Positions 28,003-35,363 of a DNA stretch of 64,000 nt are shown in pieces (position 1 is the stretch's first letter; the number at the start of each line of letters is the position of its first letter). Under the pieces are notes generated by a model. That model did no database searches. It was not told the DNA's origin and saw only the letters and a list, made by a program, of their open reading frames with translations. The stretch is taken from the NCBI GenBank assembly GCA_002347025.1, contig DEAE01000024.1, positions 1-64,000 of the forward strand. The letters run 5' to 3'. Both the position numbers and the translations under genes were made by a program. This stretch comes from Acidobacteria bacterium UBA2990 (GTDB lineage: Bacteria; Acidobacteriota; Vicinamibacteria; Vicinamibacterales; UBA8438).

Positions 28003-28710
28003 ATGCGCCTGGGAGTGAATATAGACCATGTGGCCACGGTTCGCCAGGCTAGGTGTGCGGCTGAACCAGACCCGGTGACAGCTGCGGCATTGGCGGAATT
28101 AGGTGGGGCTGCGGGCATCACGGTCCATCTCCGTGGTGACCGACGCCATATTCAGAATCGGGATCTGCATTTGCTACGGCAGGTTGTGAGAACCCGACTG
28201 AACGTGGAAATGGCCGCAACAGACGAAATGGTCTCGATCGCTGCCGATGTTCAGCCAGACCAGGTGACTCTTGTTCCGGAGAAAGAGAATGAGGTGACTA
28301 CAACAGGTGGACTGGATGTAGTGCGTCACCACGAGCTTATAAGGGATGTAGCAGAACGGCTTAAGGAACATGGGATCTTGGTGAGCCTGTTTATTGATCC
28401 ACTAGAGGACCAAGTCGGGGCGGCTCAATTAACTGGTGCAAAAGCCGTCGAGATCAATACAGGAACTTATAGCGAAATGGCTGTCCACAGTTGCCAGCAG
28501 GAACTGGATCGAATTCGGCGAGCAGCCACCATGGCCCACTCTCTTGGTCTTGAAGTACTGGGTGGCCACGGCTTGACCTACGTGAATGTCAAGCCGGTTG
28601 CTCGGATTTCTGAAATCGTCGAGCTCAATATTGGGCACAGCATTGTTTCTCGAGCGGTTTTGATTGGACTTGAGCGAGCGGTTCGAGACATGGTTGTGCT
28701 ACTTGGCTGA
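28003..28710 (+). CDS. pdxJ: Pyridoxine 5'-phosphate synthase PdxJ
   Basis: This 235-residue TIM-barrel enzyme forms pyridoxine phosphate from 1-deoxyxylulose-5-phosphate and aminoacetone phosphate. Hallmarks are LGVNIDHVATVRQAR at the start, ITVHLRGDRRHI, TLVPEKENEVTTTGGLDV, VSLFIDPLEDQ, EINTGTYSE and GLEVLGGHGLTY. GGAGG lies a few bases before the ATG. The 5' gap to glmM (190 bp) holds no gene. Confidence 0.95.
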   Translation: MRLGVNIDHVATVRQARCAAEPDPVTAAALAELGGAAGITVHLRGDRRHIQNRDLHLLRQVVRTRLNVEMAATDEMVSIAADVQPDQVTLVPEKENEVTTTGGLDVVRHHELIRDVAERLKEHGILVSLFIDPLEDQVGAAQLTGAKAVEINTGTYSEMAVHSCQQELDRIRRAATMAHSLGLEVLGGHGLTYVNVKPVARISEIVELNIGHSIVSRAVLIGLERAVRDMVVLLG

Positions 28711-28816
28711 CCGGGCTTGCCGCTGGCTCGGTCGGGCGGCATCATGGTGGTGTCGTCTGTGGACGGCGTTCTAGCAGCGTTGTTATGATCGACTTGTTAT
28801 TTACTTAGGTCTTCAC

Positions 28817-29395
28817 ATGAATCGCACAGAACCGCTGCCTCTCTTTGTATCGTTGTTCCTCGCGATTGGTTTGATGGGTTGGATAAGCTGGAGCCAGCGG
28901 CCGGTGGAATCACCTGTGTCGACTCAGGCCCAACCCCCGGTAGAAGTACCAGGGGAGCCTATTGGCCCAGAGGTTGATGAGGTGCGTGTTTTGGAATTGC
29001 GTGCTCTGGCCGATCAGGCGCCACGGGATAGTCAGGTAAGAACGGAACTTGGTTATATCTACTTTGAGGCCCAGAGCTTCGGTCAGGCGATTCCGTGGTT
29101 TGAAGCCGCTCTTGGCCTAGATCCGAACAATGTTTCGGTGAGTACTGACCTTGGGGTGGCCTATTTTTACACCGACCAAATTGACCGAGCCTTGGATCAG
29201 TTCGCTCGGTCTCTTGCTGTAGATCCGACACATGCAAAGACGTTACTTGATCTAGGAATCGTACGAGCCCTCGGTAAGCAGGACTTGGAAGGTGCAATCG
29301 AAGCTTGGGAGCAGGTTCAACAGCTAGACCCCGATAGTGCTGAAGCGCTTGCCGCTGCCGATGCGATCGAACGTATTCGCTCTGCACACCCGTAG
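28817..29395 (+). CDS. Membrane-anchored TPR protein
   Basis: This 192-residue protein has an N-terminal membrane anchor (about residues 8-26, PLFVSLFLAIGLMGWISW) and a Pro-rich linker. About three tetratricopeptide repeats follow, with patterns such as GQAIPWFEAALGLDPNN, DRALDQFARSLAVDPTH and EGAIEAWEQVQQLDPDS. The fold mediates protein-protein contact outside the membrane. It precedes the YHS-type gene by 50 bp and may be the first gene of the microcompartment operon or an unrelated neighbour. No specific function can be assigned. Confidence 0.75.
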   Translation: MNRTEPLPLFVSLFLAIGLMGWISWSQRPVESPVSTQAQPPVEVPGEPIGPEVDEVRVLELRALADQAPRDSQVRTELGYIYFEAQSFGQAIPWFEAALGLDPNNVSVSTDLGVAYFYTDQIDRALDQFARSLAVDPTHAKTLLDLGIVRALGKQDLEGAIEAWEQVQQLDPDSAEALAAADAIERIRSAHP

Positions 29396-29444
29396 TGGTT
29401 GAAGTTGTTTCTGGATAGCGCTGGCCCTCCCTAGGTGACAATTT

Positions 29445-29723
29445 ATGGCACTTAGCTGGCTCATTCGGGTGTTGGTCATAATAGTAATTGTGCGGCTTGG
29501 TTGGAAATTTCTTGTGGGCTTGTTTAGTGGTGTGACCCAGCGCCCGAAGGTGACTCCGAAGCGGGGTGTTCCGTTGGTTCGTGACCCGATTTGTGGAACA
29601 TATGTTGCCCAAAGTCGAGCCGTTGCTTTTCAGCGACGAGGCGAGGTGCACTATTTCTGTTCCGAGCGGTGTCTGGCGGAGTATCGGCAGAAATGGCAAG
29701 AATCAACAGGGAGTAGTAAATGA
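29445..29723 (+). CDS. Membrane-anchored YHS/TRASH-like metal-binding protein
   Basis: This 92-residue protein has one membrane helix (about residues 6-28, rich in Val/Ile/Leu). A short basic linker leads to a small cysteine domain, RDPICGTYVAQSRAVAF ... HYFCSERCLAEYR. The pattern DPxCG with a later FCSERC matches YHS/TRASH-type metal-binding domains, which bind copper, zinc or iron. Its stop overlaps the aldolase start by 4 bp, so the two are translationally coupled. A membrane metal-site protein in this position is odd for a microcompartment locus. Confidence 0.7.
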   Translation: MALSWLIRVLVIIVIVRLGWKFLVGLFSGVTQRPKVTPKRGVPLVRDPICGTYVAQSRAVAFQRRGEVHYFCSERCLAEYRQKWQESTGSSK

Positions 29724-30583
29724 AGAATGACGAAGTGGTTCGTGCCGATATCGTCGAAGTGGGACGGCGGCTTTTTAACCGCGGGTTCGTTGCTTCAAAC
29801 GACGGTAATATTAGCGTCCGGTTAGACGATCGCATACTTACCACTCCAACCGGTGTTTCAAAGGGTTTCATGAGTCCAGACATGATGGTTACCACTGATC
29901 TGGCCGGCCGGAAGTTGAGTGGGGATCGGGAGCCCTCGTCTGAGCTGTTGATGCATGTAGCGGTCTATGAGTGCAGGCCTGAAGTTCGTTCGGTTGTGCA
30001 TGCCCACCCTCCGACGGCCACAGGGTTTTCAGTGGCAGGCATTCCGCTGGACCGAGCAGTTTTGGCCGAAGTAGTGACGACTCTTGGCAGTATCCCGATC
30101 GCCGATTACGGTACGCCATCGACCAGCGAGCTGGCTGATGCTGTGAAGGAGCACATCAGATCACACGACGGTCTCCTTCTGGCTAATCATGGGGCGGTGA
30201 CTGTTGCGAACGAGCTGTTCGCGGCCTACTACAAGATGGAGACTGTTGAGCATTTTGCAAAGATTAGTTTAGTGGCTCGTCAACTAGGTCGCGAGCGTCT
30301 TCTCTCAAGAGAAGAGGTGAATCGCTTGCAAACACTACGTGATCGTTACGGTATCACGGCGCCTGCACCTATATGCCCTCCAGAGTCCGGTAGACAGGTT
30401 GATGACAGCTGCCAGGCGCTTGAAGCTCCATCTGCACCTGGCCAACAGGTCGTGGAACCTGAGGACGTTGTCAAAGATCGTGTCGGTGTCGGTTCCGAAC
30501 CGCTAGGCGCCCAAGACGAAGTTCGACTAACATACGGCCAATTGACGGCGCTGATCGCCGACGCCGTTACTCACTTGCGGTAA
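29720..30583 (+). CDS. Class II aldolase with probable BMC encapsulation peptide
   Basis: This 287-residue protein has an N-terminal class II aldolase/adducin domain (about 1-212). The zinc and acid-base residues line up with E. coli L-fuculose-1-phosphate aldolase with a +2 offset: E75, H94 and H96 (VVHAHPP), and H157 (LANHGAV). A Pro/Glu-rich linker of about 55 residues follows, then a C-terminal amphipathic stretch, LTYGQLTALIADAVTHLR (270-287). Linker plus short helix is the layout of encapsulation peptides that carry enzymes into bacterial microcompartments. A BMC-H shell gene follows 14 bp later. The likely reaction is splitting of a sugar phosphate to DHAP and an aldehyde; the substrate is not determinable. 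Confidence 0.88.
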   Translation: MKNDEVVRADIVEVGRRLFNRGFVASNDGNISVRLDDRILTTPTGVSKGFMSPDMMVTTDLAGRKLSGDREPSSELLMHVAVYECRPEVRSVVHAHPPTATGFSVAGIPLDRAVLAEVVTTLGSIPIADYGTPSTSELADAVKEHIRSHDGLLLANHGAVTVANELFAAYYKMETVEHFAKISLVARQLGRERLLSREEVNRLQTLRDRYGITAPAPICPPESGRQVDDSCQALEAPSAPGQQVVEPEDVVKDRVGVGSEPLGAQDEVRLTYGQLTALIADAVTHLR

Positions 30584-30597
30584 GCGGGAGGTTTGTG

Positions 30598-30885
30598 ATG
30601 GGCGAGGCACTTGGGATGGTGGAAACAAAAGGACTCGTCGCGATGATTGAAGCGGCGGATGCGATGGTGAAGGCTGCTAAGGTGACTCTTGTTGGTTGGG
30701 AAAAGATCGGTGCGGGTTTCGTGACGACAATTGTTCGTGGAGATGTTGCTGCCGTGAAGGCAGCCACAGATGCTGGGGCTGCTGCAGCTCGTCGAGTTGG
30801 AGAGCTCGTGTCAGTGCACGTTATTCCTCGGCCACATGCTAACCTTGAGGATGTCCTGCCGATTGGGAAAAATCACGAAAGTTAA
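30598..30885 (+). CDS. Bacterial microcompartment shell protein, hexameric (BMC-H)
   Basis: This 95-residue single BMC domain (PF00936) has these features: EALGMVETKGLVAMIEAADAM at the start, the pore motif KIGAG in VGWEKIGAGFVT, an Ala-rich helix, and the C-terminal VIPRPHANLEDVLP typical of CcmK/PduA-type hexamers. ATG 30598 has GGGAGG 6 bases upstream; the GTG three bases earlier is less likely. It forms the flat facets of the shell. It is the only BMC-H in the window, and no tandem-domain (BMC-T) shell gene is present. Confidence 0.95.
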   Translation: MGEALGMVETKGLVAMIEAADAMVKAAKVTLVGWEKIGAGFVTTIVRGDVAAVKAATDAGAAAARRVGELVSVHVIPRPHANLEDVLPIGKNHES

Positions 30886-31012
30886 GTCTAGTTACTCTAC
30901 CGGCAGAGACAGAATGTCGCTCCCATGTGGCACCGGAAATATGGCTTGCCAGTCTCCAACTCTCATGTATTAGGGTGGCCCTTGGGTGGCAGGCTGCCGT
31001 GGGAGAAATTAG

Positions 31013-31114
31013 ATGCAGGCCGAGCGGGTAATAGTGATTTCTGGAGGTGTTGAAACCCTCGCCTTCATCAGAATGGGTGAACAGACTTCAAGGGAGCGGT
31101 TTCTCTTGCCATGA
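31013..31114 (+). CDS. Candidate 33-residue leader ORF coupled to BMC-P1
   Basis: The ATG has GGGAG 7 bases upstream. The ORF encodes 33 residues starting MQAERVIVISGGVETL. Its stop overlaps the ATG of the first BMC-P gene (ATGA). That BMC-P gene has its own AGGGAG 14 bases away, which is too far to work well. Coupling from this ORF could therefore supply its translation. No domain is recognisable, and it may be only a translation aid. Confidence 0.4.
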   Translation: MQAERVIVISGGVETLAFIRMGEQTSRERFLLP

Positions 31115-31377
31115 TCCTCGGCAAAGTGGTTGGTACAGTTGTTGCGACTCGAAAGGACGAGCGCCTTGTTGGTAGTAAGTTGCTGCTGGTGCAGCCCTGT
31201 CTGCCGGATGGTGAGCCCGGGGGCTTGCCGCTTGTAGCAGTTGACACTGTTGACGCTGGTGTCAGCGAGACTGTTCTCGTGGTCAGTGGTAGTTCTGCTA
31301 GGATGGCGACAGGGCTGGCCGATGATCCTGTCGACGCGGCTATTGTAGGCATCGTTGATACAGTCAATATCGAATAG
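31111..31377 (+). CDS. BMC pentameric vertex protein (EutN/CcmL family), copy 1
   Basis: This 88-residue protein has the EutN/CcmL (BMC-P, PF03319) pattern: MILGKVVGTVVATRKDERL, GSKLLLVQP, VAVDTVDAGVSETVLVVSGSSAR and DAAIVGIVDTV. Pentamers of this family cap the vertices of polyhedral shells. Of the three copies it is the closest to canonical EutN. It overlaps a 33-residue ORF upstream. Copies 2 and 3 follow, and all three differ clearly in sequence. Confidence 0.93.
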   Translation: MILGKVVGTVVATRKDERLVGSKLLLVQPCLPDGEPGGLPLVAVDTVDAGVSETVLVVSGSSARMATGLADDPVDAAIVGIVDTVNIE

Positions 31378-31520
31378 CCGATATTTATTGAGAATGATGT
31401 GTTCCAATCTTGAGAGTGGACGGCTCAGCAATAATGTCTGAGGAGCTGGGGTTTGAATGCAAACGGGCAGGTTAGACGCTACAGGCTGTTCCCAAGGTGC
31501 AATTGAAGGAAGATTAGTCA

Positions 31521-31805
31521 ATGCAGCTCGCCCGTGTAATCGGTAATGTAGTTTCCACTCAAAAAGATCCAAAGTTGGCTGGTTCTACATTGTTGCTTGT
31601 CCAGCCTCTGACCCAAGACCGAGAGCCGATAGGGTTGCCGTTTGTGGCGGTTGATTCAGTAGGTGCTGGGATTGACGAGGAGGTGTTTTTTGTCCGAGGC
31701 CGTGAAGCCTCCCTCCCCTTCTTACCTCGGCAGGTTCCGACTGATGCGGCTGTTGTCGGTATCTGCGACCACTGGACGATCAACGGTTCTGATGGTGTTT
31801 CGTAG
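31521..31805 (+). CDS. BMC pentameric vertex protein (EutN/CcmL family), copy 2
   Basis: This 94-residue BMC-P protein has MQLARVIGNVVSTQKDPKLAGS, LLLVQPL, VAVDSVGAGIDEEVFFVRG and DAAVVGICD. Compared with copy 1, the segment after the second strand pair is changed (REASLPFLPRQVPT replaces SSARMATGLADDPV). The C-terminus is extended by HWTINGSDGVS. GAAGGAAG lies upstream of ATG. The gap of about 143 bp from copy 1 holds no gene. It probably forms distinct pentamers or mixes with the other copies. Confidence 0.92.
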   Translation: MQLARVIGNVVSTQKDPKLAGSTLLLVQPLTQDREPIGLPFVAVDSVGAGIDEEVFFVRGREASLPFLPRQVPTDAAVVGICDHWTINGSDGVS

Positions 31806-31838
31806 AGATAGCCAGCCCACAAATATTGAGGGGGCATT

Positions 31839-32117
31839 ATGCGGCTAGCTCGGGTTGTTGGGTCTGTAGTTGCTACCCGAAAAAACCCTGGTCTTGATGG
31901 TGCTAAGCTGATGCTGACCCAGACGGTTGGTTGTGATGGTGAACCGGCGGGCGGAGTCCAATTAGCGGTTGATGCTGTTGGTGCCGGTGTCGGTGAGCTG
32001 GTTCTGCTATTACTTGAGGGGCGGGCTGCTGGTAGCGTCCTTGGCCGGCGGGGGGTACCGGTGGATGCGGCTATTGTAGGCATTGTAGACGCAGTTGGCA
32101 TGGACAGGAGCGGCTGA
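31839..32117 (+). CDS. BMC pentameric vertex protein (EutN/CcmL family), copy 3
   Basis: This 92-residue BMC-P protein has MRLARVVGSVVATRKNPGLDGA, LAVDAVGAGVGELVLLLLEG and a final DAAIVGIVDAVGM. The loop region SVLGRRGVPV differs from copies 1 and 2. A strong GAGGGGG lies just before ATG. It is followed 45 bp later by the hydroxyacid dehydrogenase. Three BMC-P genes next to a single BMC-H gene are also seen in loci of the Planctomycetes/Verrucomicrobia type, but the enzyme set here is reduced. Confidence 0.92.
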   Translation: MRLARVVGSVVATRKNPGLDGAKLMLTQTVGCDGEPAGGVQLAVDAVGAGVGELVLLLLEGRAAGSVLGRRGVPVDAAIVGIVDAVGMDRSG

Positions 32118-32161
32118 ACGCCAGATTTACTGGGACATCTAGCTGTTGACAGGTAAGGCTC

Positions 32162-33142
32162 GTGACTCTTGAGGAAAAACCTAGGGTACTAGTAACGCGG
32201 CGAATGCCATCTGCGGTGTTGTCACCTCTTTACCGGGCCTGCGAGGTTGATTTCCATGACCACAGTCAAGCGTTAACCCACACTGCGCTTTGTGACAGGC
32301 TTGTTGAAAAAGACGGTCTGATCTGTATGTTCAATGACCGTATAGACGAGGCAGCGCTTTCCGTGGCTTCAGGGCTGAAGGTGATTGCAGCAGTTGCGGT
32401 CGGTGTCGATAACATCGATGTGCCCGCCGCAAAGGCCCGCGGCATAATAGTCACCAATACGCCTGACATTCTGACCCGCGCGACGGCTGAGTTGACATGG
32501 GGGCTGCTTTTGGCCGTCACTCGTCGTGTCGGTGAAGGGGACCGAGTGCTTCGCGACGGTGGTTGGACCGGGTGGACTTTCGATTTTTTATTAGGTACGG
32601 AGCTGCATGGGAAACAGCTCGGTATTATTGGAGCAGGACGCATCGGCCAAGCGGTTGCCGCAGTTGCGCCAGCTTTCGGAATGAGGGTTGTTTGTGCGGC
32701 TTGGCCCAGGCAGACACAGAGGAACAAAAAACCCTTTGAGTGTCCTGTTCTTTCACTCGACGAGTTGCTGCTGACGTCAGACATAGTTTCGCTGCATGTG
32801 CCGTTAACGGCCGAGACACACCACCTCATCAACAGAAGAACCCTAGTGCGGATGAAACGTTCAGCGTTTCTGATAAATACCTCTCGTGGGGGAGTAGTGG
32901 ATGATGTTGCGTTGGCTTGGGCTCTCGACCAGCGACTCATTGCTGGGGCCGGGTTGGATGTTTTCGAGGATGAACCTAACGTGAATCGTGAGCTGGCCAA
33001 GAAGGAAAATGTATGTCTTACTCCCCATCTGGGAAGCGCCACACGTGAGACACGGACGGCGATGGGAGAATTAGCTGTGCGTAACGTGTTGGAGGTACTT
33101 GCCGGTCGGTCCCCTGTGACACCTGTTTCTCTCAACGTATAG
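32162..33142 (+). CDS. D-2-hydroxyacid dehydrogenase (glyoxylate/hydroxypyruvate reductase-like)
   Basis: This 326-residue NAD(P)-dependent enzyme has the cofactor motif GAGRIGQ (157-163) and the family triad: R242 (SRGGVVDD), E271 (DVFEDEP) and H289 (TPHLGSAT). The sequence resembles glyoxylate/hydroxypyruvate reductases (D-glycerate dehydrogenases). It has no extension at either end that looks like an encapsulation peptide, so if it serves the microcompartment it may act outside or be carried in by contact. It starts with GTG and is the last gene of the BMC cluster. The exact substrate is unknown. Confidence 0.85.
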   Translation: MTLEEKPRVLVTRRMPSAVLSPLYRACEVDFHDHSQALTHTALCDRLVEKDGLICMFNDRIDEAALSVASGLKVIAAVAVGVDNIDVPAAKARGIIVTNTPDILTRATAELTWGLLLAVTRRVGEGDRVLRDGGWTGWTFDFLLGTELHGKQLGIIGAGRIGQAVAAVAPAFGMRVVCAAWPRQTQRNKKPFECPVLSLDELLLTSDIVSLHVPLTAETHHLINRRTLVRMKRSAFLINTSRGGVVDDVALAWALDQRLIAGAGLDVFEDEPNVNRELAKKENVCLTPHLGSATRETRTAMGELAVRNVLEVLAGRSPVTPVSLNV

Positions 33143-33202
33143 TAGACAGAAGGGGTTCTGTAACAGCTCTTGGGCTCAGCAATCACTTCGGTGAGAGATG
33201 TC

Positions 33203-33904
33203 ATGCACGAGCGATCAGGTAGTCCGGCGGTGGTGCTCTTGAGTGGTGGCTTGGATTCGTATACAGCAGCTGCGATTGCGCAAGCCGATGGATTTGCCTT
33301 GTATGCGTTGACGGTTCGATACGGGCAGCTGCATTCCTGCGAAATAGAAGCATCCCGCAGGGTGGCCCGTGCTTTGCGAGTTGTTCAGCACCTCGAGCTC
33401 AACGTCGACCTTGCAGCCTTTGGTGGTTCTGCGTTGACTGGTGACGGGTTGGTCGAGAAGAACCAGCAGCCCGATCGAGGCGAAATTCCGGCGACCTATG
33501 TTCCAGCTCGGAATACTGTGTTGCTGTCGCTTGCTCTCAGTTGGGCTGAGGCGCTGGCAGCATATGACATAGTTATCGGTGTTAATGCGTTAGATTACTC
33601 CGGCTATCCGGATTGTCGACAGGAGTATCTGAATGCTTTCCAGCGGCTTGCGGACTTGGGGACGAGGGCCGGTGTTGAGGGTGGGTGCTTTCGTTTACAC
33701 GCTCCATTGGTTCGATGGACAAAAGCTGAAATCATTACCCGTGGCCAGGAATTGGGACTTGACTACGGCTTGACCCACAGTTGCTATGTCCCGTTGCCAG
33801 GTGGTCGAGCTTGTGGGCGGTGTGATAGCTGTCAGTTACGTGCCCGTGGTTTCGCTCAGGCTGGTCTTGTCGATCCTGTGATGCCGAGCCCTGGTAAATC
33901 TTGA
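33203..33904 (+). CDS. queC: 7-cyano-7-deazaguanine synthase QueC
   Basis: This protein of about 233 residues uses ATP to turn 7-carboxy-7-deazaguanine into preQ0 for queuosine. The PP-loop is VVLLSGGLDSYTAA, YVPARNTVLLSLAL is the family motif, and the zinc ligands are in HSCYVPLPGGRACGRCDSC. ATG 33203 gives a normal N-terminus; TTG 33170 would add 11 residues. A short inverted repeat (ACAGAA-GGGG-TTCTGT, 33146-33161) lies upstream. No preQ1 riboswitch was recognised. Confidence 0.94.
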   Translation: MHERSGSPAVVLLSGGLDSYTAAAIAQADGFALYALTVRYGQLHSCEIEASRRVARALRVVQHLELNVDLAAFGGSALTGDGLVEKNQQPDRGEIPATYVPARNTVLLSLALSWAEALAAYDIVIGVNALDYSGYPDCRQEYLNAFQRLADLGTRAGVEGGCFRLHAPLVRWTKAEIITRGQELGLDYGLTHSCYVPLPGGRACGRCDSCQLRARGFAQAGLVDPVMPSPGKS

Positions 33905-34023
33905 GCACGAGATGGCTTCCGACTATTGCTAACTAGAGATGGTGAGCCAGAGCGTAGAATTTGGCCCCACTTGCGTTCATGATACTGGATTGTCATCTCA
34001 CTGGTAGAGGGGTTGAAATTTAC

Positions 34024-35361
34024 TCACCTGAGTAGCTCCAAGGTTCCCATCGCATCCTCCCAGCTTCGGGTATTGAGTATGGCTGCCCCAGGCTCCTCTT
34101 CGATAATGGCGAATACCTCGTTGTTGACCTGGCCGAACTCAACTCGTTCCAGTTCTTGGTGATTGTCGAAGAACACTTCAATGGTGGCCATCGGCGAGTC
34201 TGCTCCGGTGTCTTCACGGGAGGAAACGAATGACTCGGCTCTTAGGTTGGACAATTTTCCCAGAAGGTCGTCCATCGTGCTGGTTTCGACTTCGCCTTTG
34301 TTTCCAGAGGTTCTGAGCCAAATGTCCGCCTCTCCTTCGGTTGCCGCTTCAGTCCGCTCGAAAGTCCAGTGCTCTCCTTGGTAGTCGAGTGTGAGCCCGG
34401 TCGCGTTGAAAGGGCGGAACGAGAACAGGTCCCGTCGGCGGTAGTCGTCAACTTGCTTTTCTAGTTCACTTACCAGTGAATCGTCTATTGTGAACACGAG
34501 ACTACGGTCCGCGTCACGCGCATAGGTTCCAGCCGGAGTGGAGTTTCCTATGTGTAGAGTGGCCTCAGAGCCGCCAAGGCCCACGGCTACGCTCAGTCGG
34601 GGTCGGTCGAGGCCATATGCTTCAAGGTCATCGGTGCTCTCTTCCTCGACTGACTGCATCTGTCCCGTACTTAGTCGGCCGATCATACTGTCTGCCACGG
34701 CGAGATCAGCGCGGGCGGTAATTGGACTAACAAGAGACCATTGGTTTTCGTCTTTTCGTAACTGGATAGTTCGTTCAGGGCTAGTGACTTCAAACGAGTC
34801 GACTTGATCTTGCGTTATGTCAAGAATGGTTTTGTCTCGTAAGTCAAAAGTGGTCTGGTTGAATGTTGTGTCGAGAAATCCAGACATAAGGAAGACACGG
34901 TTTGAATCGGCAACAGTAGCGTAGACGTCACTGCCGGTAGGAGTACGCTCTCCGATAAGCAATTGACGGTCAAAGTCTGGTGCTGTCCTAATCTGGATGG
35001 TGATGCGAGGCCTTGTCAGACCGAAGGTAGCTAAATCAACGCTATCTTCTGGTTCAGCCACTACTCGCTGCATCTCTAGACTGGCTAGACTGGACGACAA
35101 TGAAACAACCTTTGTCACGTCGACGTTGCTGTTGAATGGTTCAATTAGCTGCCACCTATCGTCGATTTTTTCGATCACGGTGTGGTCGCCAGTTTCTGAA
35201 GTAACTGCGATGGAAGTGATGTCGTCAGACTCGAAGCCGAACACCTTCTCCAATGGTTCTGGGGTTCCGGCTGGTGGCTGACCGGATTCCACGAAGTAGA
35301 TGTATGCGCCCAAGCCGAGTGTGATCACCAACAGTATTAGGGTCGATCGGGTTCCGCGCAT
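34024..35361 (-). CDS. DUF4340 protein of a Gld-like ABC system
   Basis: This 445-residue protein has one N-terminal membrane helix (about residues 6-22, LILLVITLGLGAYIYFVE). Repeated segments of about 100 residues follow, with patterns such as VRITIQIR... and LSVAVGLGGSEATLHIG, characteristic of DUF4340. Such proteins are regularly encoded next to GldG-type ABC accessory proteins, as here: the start lies 2 bp after the stop of the gldG-like gene. It probably sits at the outer face of the inner membrane. A longer frame to 35532 overlaps gldG and is rejected in favour of ATG 35361. Confidence 0.82.
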   Translation of the reverse strand: MRGTRSTLILLVITLGLGAYIYFVESGQPPAGTPEPLEKVFGFESDDITSIAVTSETGDHTVIEKIDDRWQLIEPFNSNVDVTKVVSLSSSLASLEMQRVVAEPEDSVDLATFGLTRPRITIQIRTAPDFDRQLLIGERTPTGSDVYATVADSNRVFLMSGFLDTTFNQTTFDLRDKTILDITQDQVDSFEVTSPERTIQLRKDENQWSLVSPITARADLAVADSMIGRLSTGQMQSVEEESTDDLEAYGLDRPRLSVAVGLGGSEATLHIGNSTPAGTYARDADRSLVFTIDDSLVSELEKQVDDYRRRDLFSFRPFNATGLTLDYQGEHWTFERTEAATEGEADIWLRTSGNKGEVETSTMDDLLGKLSNLRAESFVSSREDTGADSPMATIEVFFDNHQELERVEFGQVNNEVFAIIEEEPGAAILNTRSWEDAMGTLELLR

Positions 35362-35363
35362 TT

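Noticed and set aside
33146..33161. Inverted repeat before queC considered as part of a preQ1 riboswitch
   Set aside because: The conserved preQ1 pocket sequence and A-rich tail are not present. It is only a short stem with a GGGG loop.
32266..33204. 312-residue minus-strand frame
   Set aside because: It is fully antisense to the D-2-hydroxyacid dehydrogenase, which has intact catalytic and NAD motifs. The Ser/Arg-rich product is typical of a shadow frame.
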